A DNA stretch of 15,657 nucleotides from Bacteroidota bacterium (GTDB lineage: Bacteria; Bacteroidota; Bacteroidia; Bacteroidales; Prolixibacteraceae). Position 1 is the stretch's first letter, and each line of letters starts with the position of its first letter. Shown piece by piece: positions 14,492 to 15,657 of this stretch. The stretch lies in contig DAOVTY010000041.1 of assembly GCA_030632865.1 (NCBI GenBank), forward strand, positions 1 to 15,657, in the 5' to 3' direction. A program made the position numbers and the translations under genes. Under the pieces are notes generated by a model. The model saw only the letters and a list, made by a program, of their open reading frames with translations. It had not been told where the DNA came from and did no database searches.

Positions 14492-14525
14492 AAAGACCGG
14501 GTATAATTAATCATACCCGGTCTTT
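14492..14525 (-). terminator. Strong hairpin between the arylsulfatase and HAD genes
   Basis: Two perfect 13-nt complementary arms (14492-14504 and 14513-14525) enclose an 8-nt loop. The stem contains a GC-rich core (ACCGGGT). On the minus strand it lies 24 nt after the sulfatase stop, and only a short T run (partly within the stem) follows, so termination there may be partial. On the plus strand the following sequence is T-rich but interrupted, and no plus-strand gene ends nearby. It could act as a terminator, an attenuator or a transcript-stabilising structure. Confidence 0.7.
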
Positions 14526-14549
14526 ATTTATTCTAAAAAATTATAATTT

Positions 14550-15657
14550 CTAATTATTTCCCGGAGCAGTTAATTTCTCCATAACATTATCCAGGTTAAA
14601 AGATGCTGCTTTCATTCTTGGAGGGTACTCTTTAAATGTCATTAAAAAATCACCGACAAACCCTGCTGCAGGCAATAGTAAAAATACATGGTCTAAATAC
14701 CAATCCCAATAAGTATTTGAAGTAACCGTTGCAAATTCATACGGGTCTCTTCTTAAATTATATAATAAGGGTATGCGAAGAGTAACAAAAGGTTCGGCCC
14801 ATGTTTGCATGGTTCCGGTAGCGCGTTGCTCCATAAAAATAACTTTCCAATCGTTGTAACGAAGAGCAGTTAAATCACCATCGTCAGAAAAGTAAAATAG
14901 TTCTTTTCTTCTGCCTTTTTCTTCTACTCCGGTAATATGGGGTAACATATTATAACCATCTAAATGTACTTTATAGGTTTTGTCTCCAATTGTGTAACCT
15001 TTTAAGAGTTTTTCTTTAACATCATCTTGTCCTGCAGCTGCAAGGAAAGTAGGCATCCAATCCATTCCTGAAATAATTTCGTTTGAAACAGAACCTGCTT
15101 CAATATGTCCGGGCCAACGTATCATCGATGGTGTTCTCCATCCACCTTCCCAGTTTGTATTTTTCTCGCCTCTAAAAGAATTTACACCAGCATCGGGCCA
15201 TGTGTTTTTATGCGGTCCATTATCTGTTCCGTATTGTACAATAGTATTATCTGCAATTCCTAACTCATCTAATAAATCTAACAATTCACCAACGTGCATG
15301 TCGTGTTCTACCATTCCGTCGCCATATTCATTCTGACCAGAAATACCTCTGTGCTCATCTTTTACGTGAGTACGAAAATGCATTCTTGTTCCGTTCCACC
15401 AAACAAAAAATGGTTCGCCAGATTTTACAGCTTCTGTAATAAATTTTTTGGCAGCAGCAACAGTTTCATCATCAATAGTTTCCATTCTTTTTTTAGTCAA
15501 AGGACCAGTATCTTCTACTTTTCCATCAGCATAAGAATGAATTACACCACGTGGTCCAAAATTTTTAGCAAAATCTGGAAATTTTTCAGGAGAAGGGTAA
15601 TCTGGCAATTCGGGTTCTTCTTCTGCGTTTAAATGATAAAGATTTCCCAGAAATTCA
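14550..15657 (-). CDS. Arylsulfatase, sulfatase family S1 (partial, N-terminus beyond the right edge)
   Basis: The minus-strand frame is open to the window edge, so the visible 368 residues are the C-terminal part of a longer protein. They begin EFLGNLYHLNAEEEPELPDYP, a stretch typical of a large bacterial arylsulfatase group. GTDNGPHKNTWPDAG carries the Asp-Asn pair expected to bind the active-site calcium. NTNWEGGWRTPSMIRWPG is the conserved sulfatase segment after it, and GMDWMPTFLAAAG follows. The end, FKEYPPRMKAASFNLDNVM, is characteristic of the same group. The catalytic Cys/Ser-x-Pro-x-Arg motif, matured to formylglycine, is normally in the N-terminal half and is not in the window, so activity and signal peptide cannot be judged. 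Such enzymes remove sulfate esters from glycans or aryl compounds, usually in the periplasm. A HAD lipoprotein gene lies downstream. Confidence 0.92.
   Translation of the reverse strand, partial: EFLGNLYHLNAEEEPELPDYPSPEKFPDFAKNFGPRGVIHSYADGKVEDTGPLTKKRMETIDDETVAAAKKFITEAVKSGEPFFVWWNGTRMHFRTHVKDEHRGISGQNEYGDGMVEHDMHVGELLDLLDELGIADNTIVQYGTDNGPHKNTWPDAGVNSFRGEKNTNWEGGWRTPSMIRWPGHIEAGSVSNEIISGMDWMPTFLAAAGQDDVKEKLLKGYTIGDKTYKVHLDGYNMLPHITGVEEKGRRKELFYFSDDGDLTALRYNDWKVIFMEQRATGTMQTWAEPFVTLRIPLLYNLRRDPYEFATVTSNTYWDWYLDHVFLLLPAAGFVGDFLMTFKEYPPRMKAASFNLDNVMEKLTAPGNN

Noticed and set aside
15606..15608. TTG codon as the start of the sulfatase gene
   Set aside because: The same frame continues without a stop to the window edge and encodes conserved sulfatase residues (GNLYHLNAEEEPE), so the gene is cut by the window and does not start there.

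Overview
The window is AT-rich chromosomal DNA from a member of the Bacteroidota, most likely a marine or sediment Bacteroidales/Marinilabiliales-type organism. Three lines of evidence support this. There is a PorQ protein of the type IX secretion system, which is found only in this phylum. There is a parA-parB-DUF5683-mltD cluster. Promoter elements are of the Bacteroidota sigma type (TAnnTTTG at -7), and no regular Shine-Dalgarno motifs were noticed. The genus is an inference, not something read from the sequence.

Layout, left to right. (1) 102-385, minus: the wreck of a small PepSY transmembrane protein gene, with an in-frame stop, a large internal deletion and a frame change. (2) 454-1332, minus: a lipoprotein of the sugar phosphate isomerase/epimerase TIM-barrel family, with a clear promoter and a clear intrinsic terminator. 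(3) 1465-2907, plus: an EamA/DMT transporter and a CxxCxxCC (YkgJ-type) protein, probably one transcript. (4) 2982-5675, plus: porQ, then cmk and ispH, which overlap by four bases. (5) 5737-9249, plus: priA and a PfkB-type heptose-phosphate kinase. (6) 9371-13376, plus: parA, parB, a DUF5683 envelope protein and an MltD-like LysM lytic transglycosylase. (7) 13488-15657, minus: a lipoprotein HAD phosphatase and, upstream of it, the C-terminal 368 residues of an arylsulfatase that runs off the right edge. A perfect 13-bp hairpin separates these last two.

The middle of the window (about 3-13.4 kb) is housekeeping: nucleotide and isoprenoid synthesis, replication restart, chromosome segregation, peptidoglycan remodelling and a secretion component. 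The two ends carry envelope or extracytoplasmic catabolic functions (sugar epimerase-like lipoprotein, sulfatase, phosphatase), consistent with use of sulfated polysaccharides, but no SusC/SusD pair or glycoside hydrolase is present to prove that.

I found no tRNA, rRNA, CRISPR array, insertion sequence or phage gene, and no convincing undescribed multi-gene system. The most informative non-obvious item is the PepSY pseudogene. Next are the sulfatase-hairpin-HAD arrangement and the recurring -7 promoter boxes.
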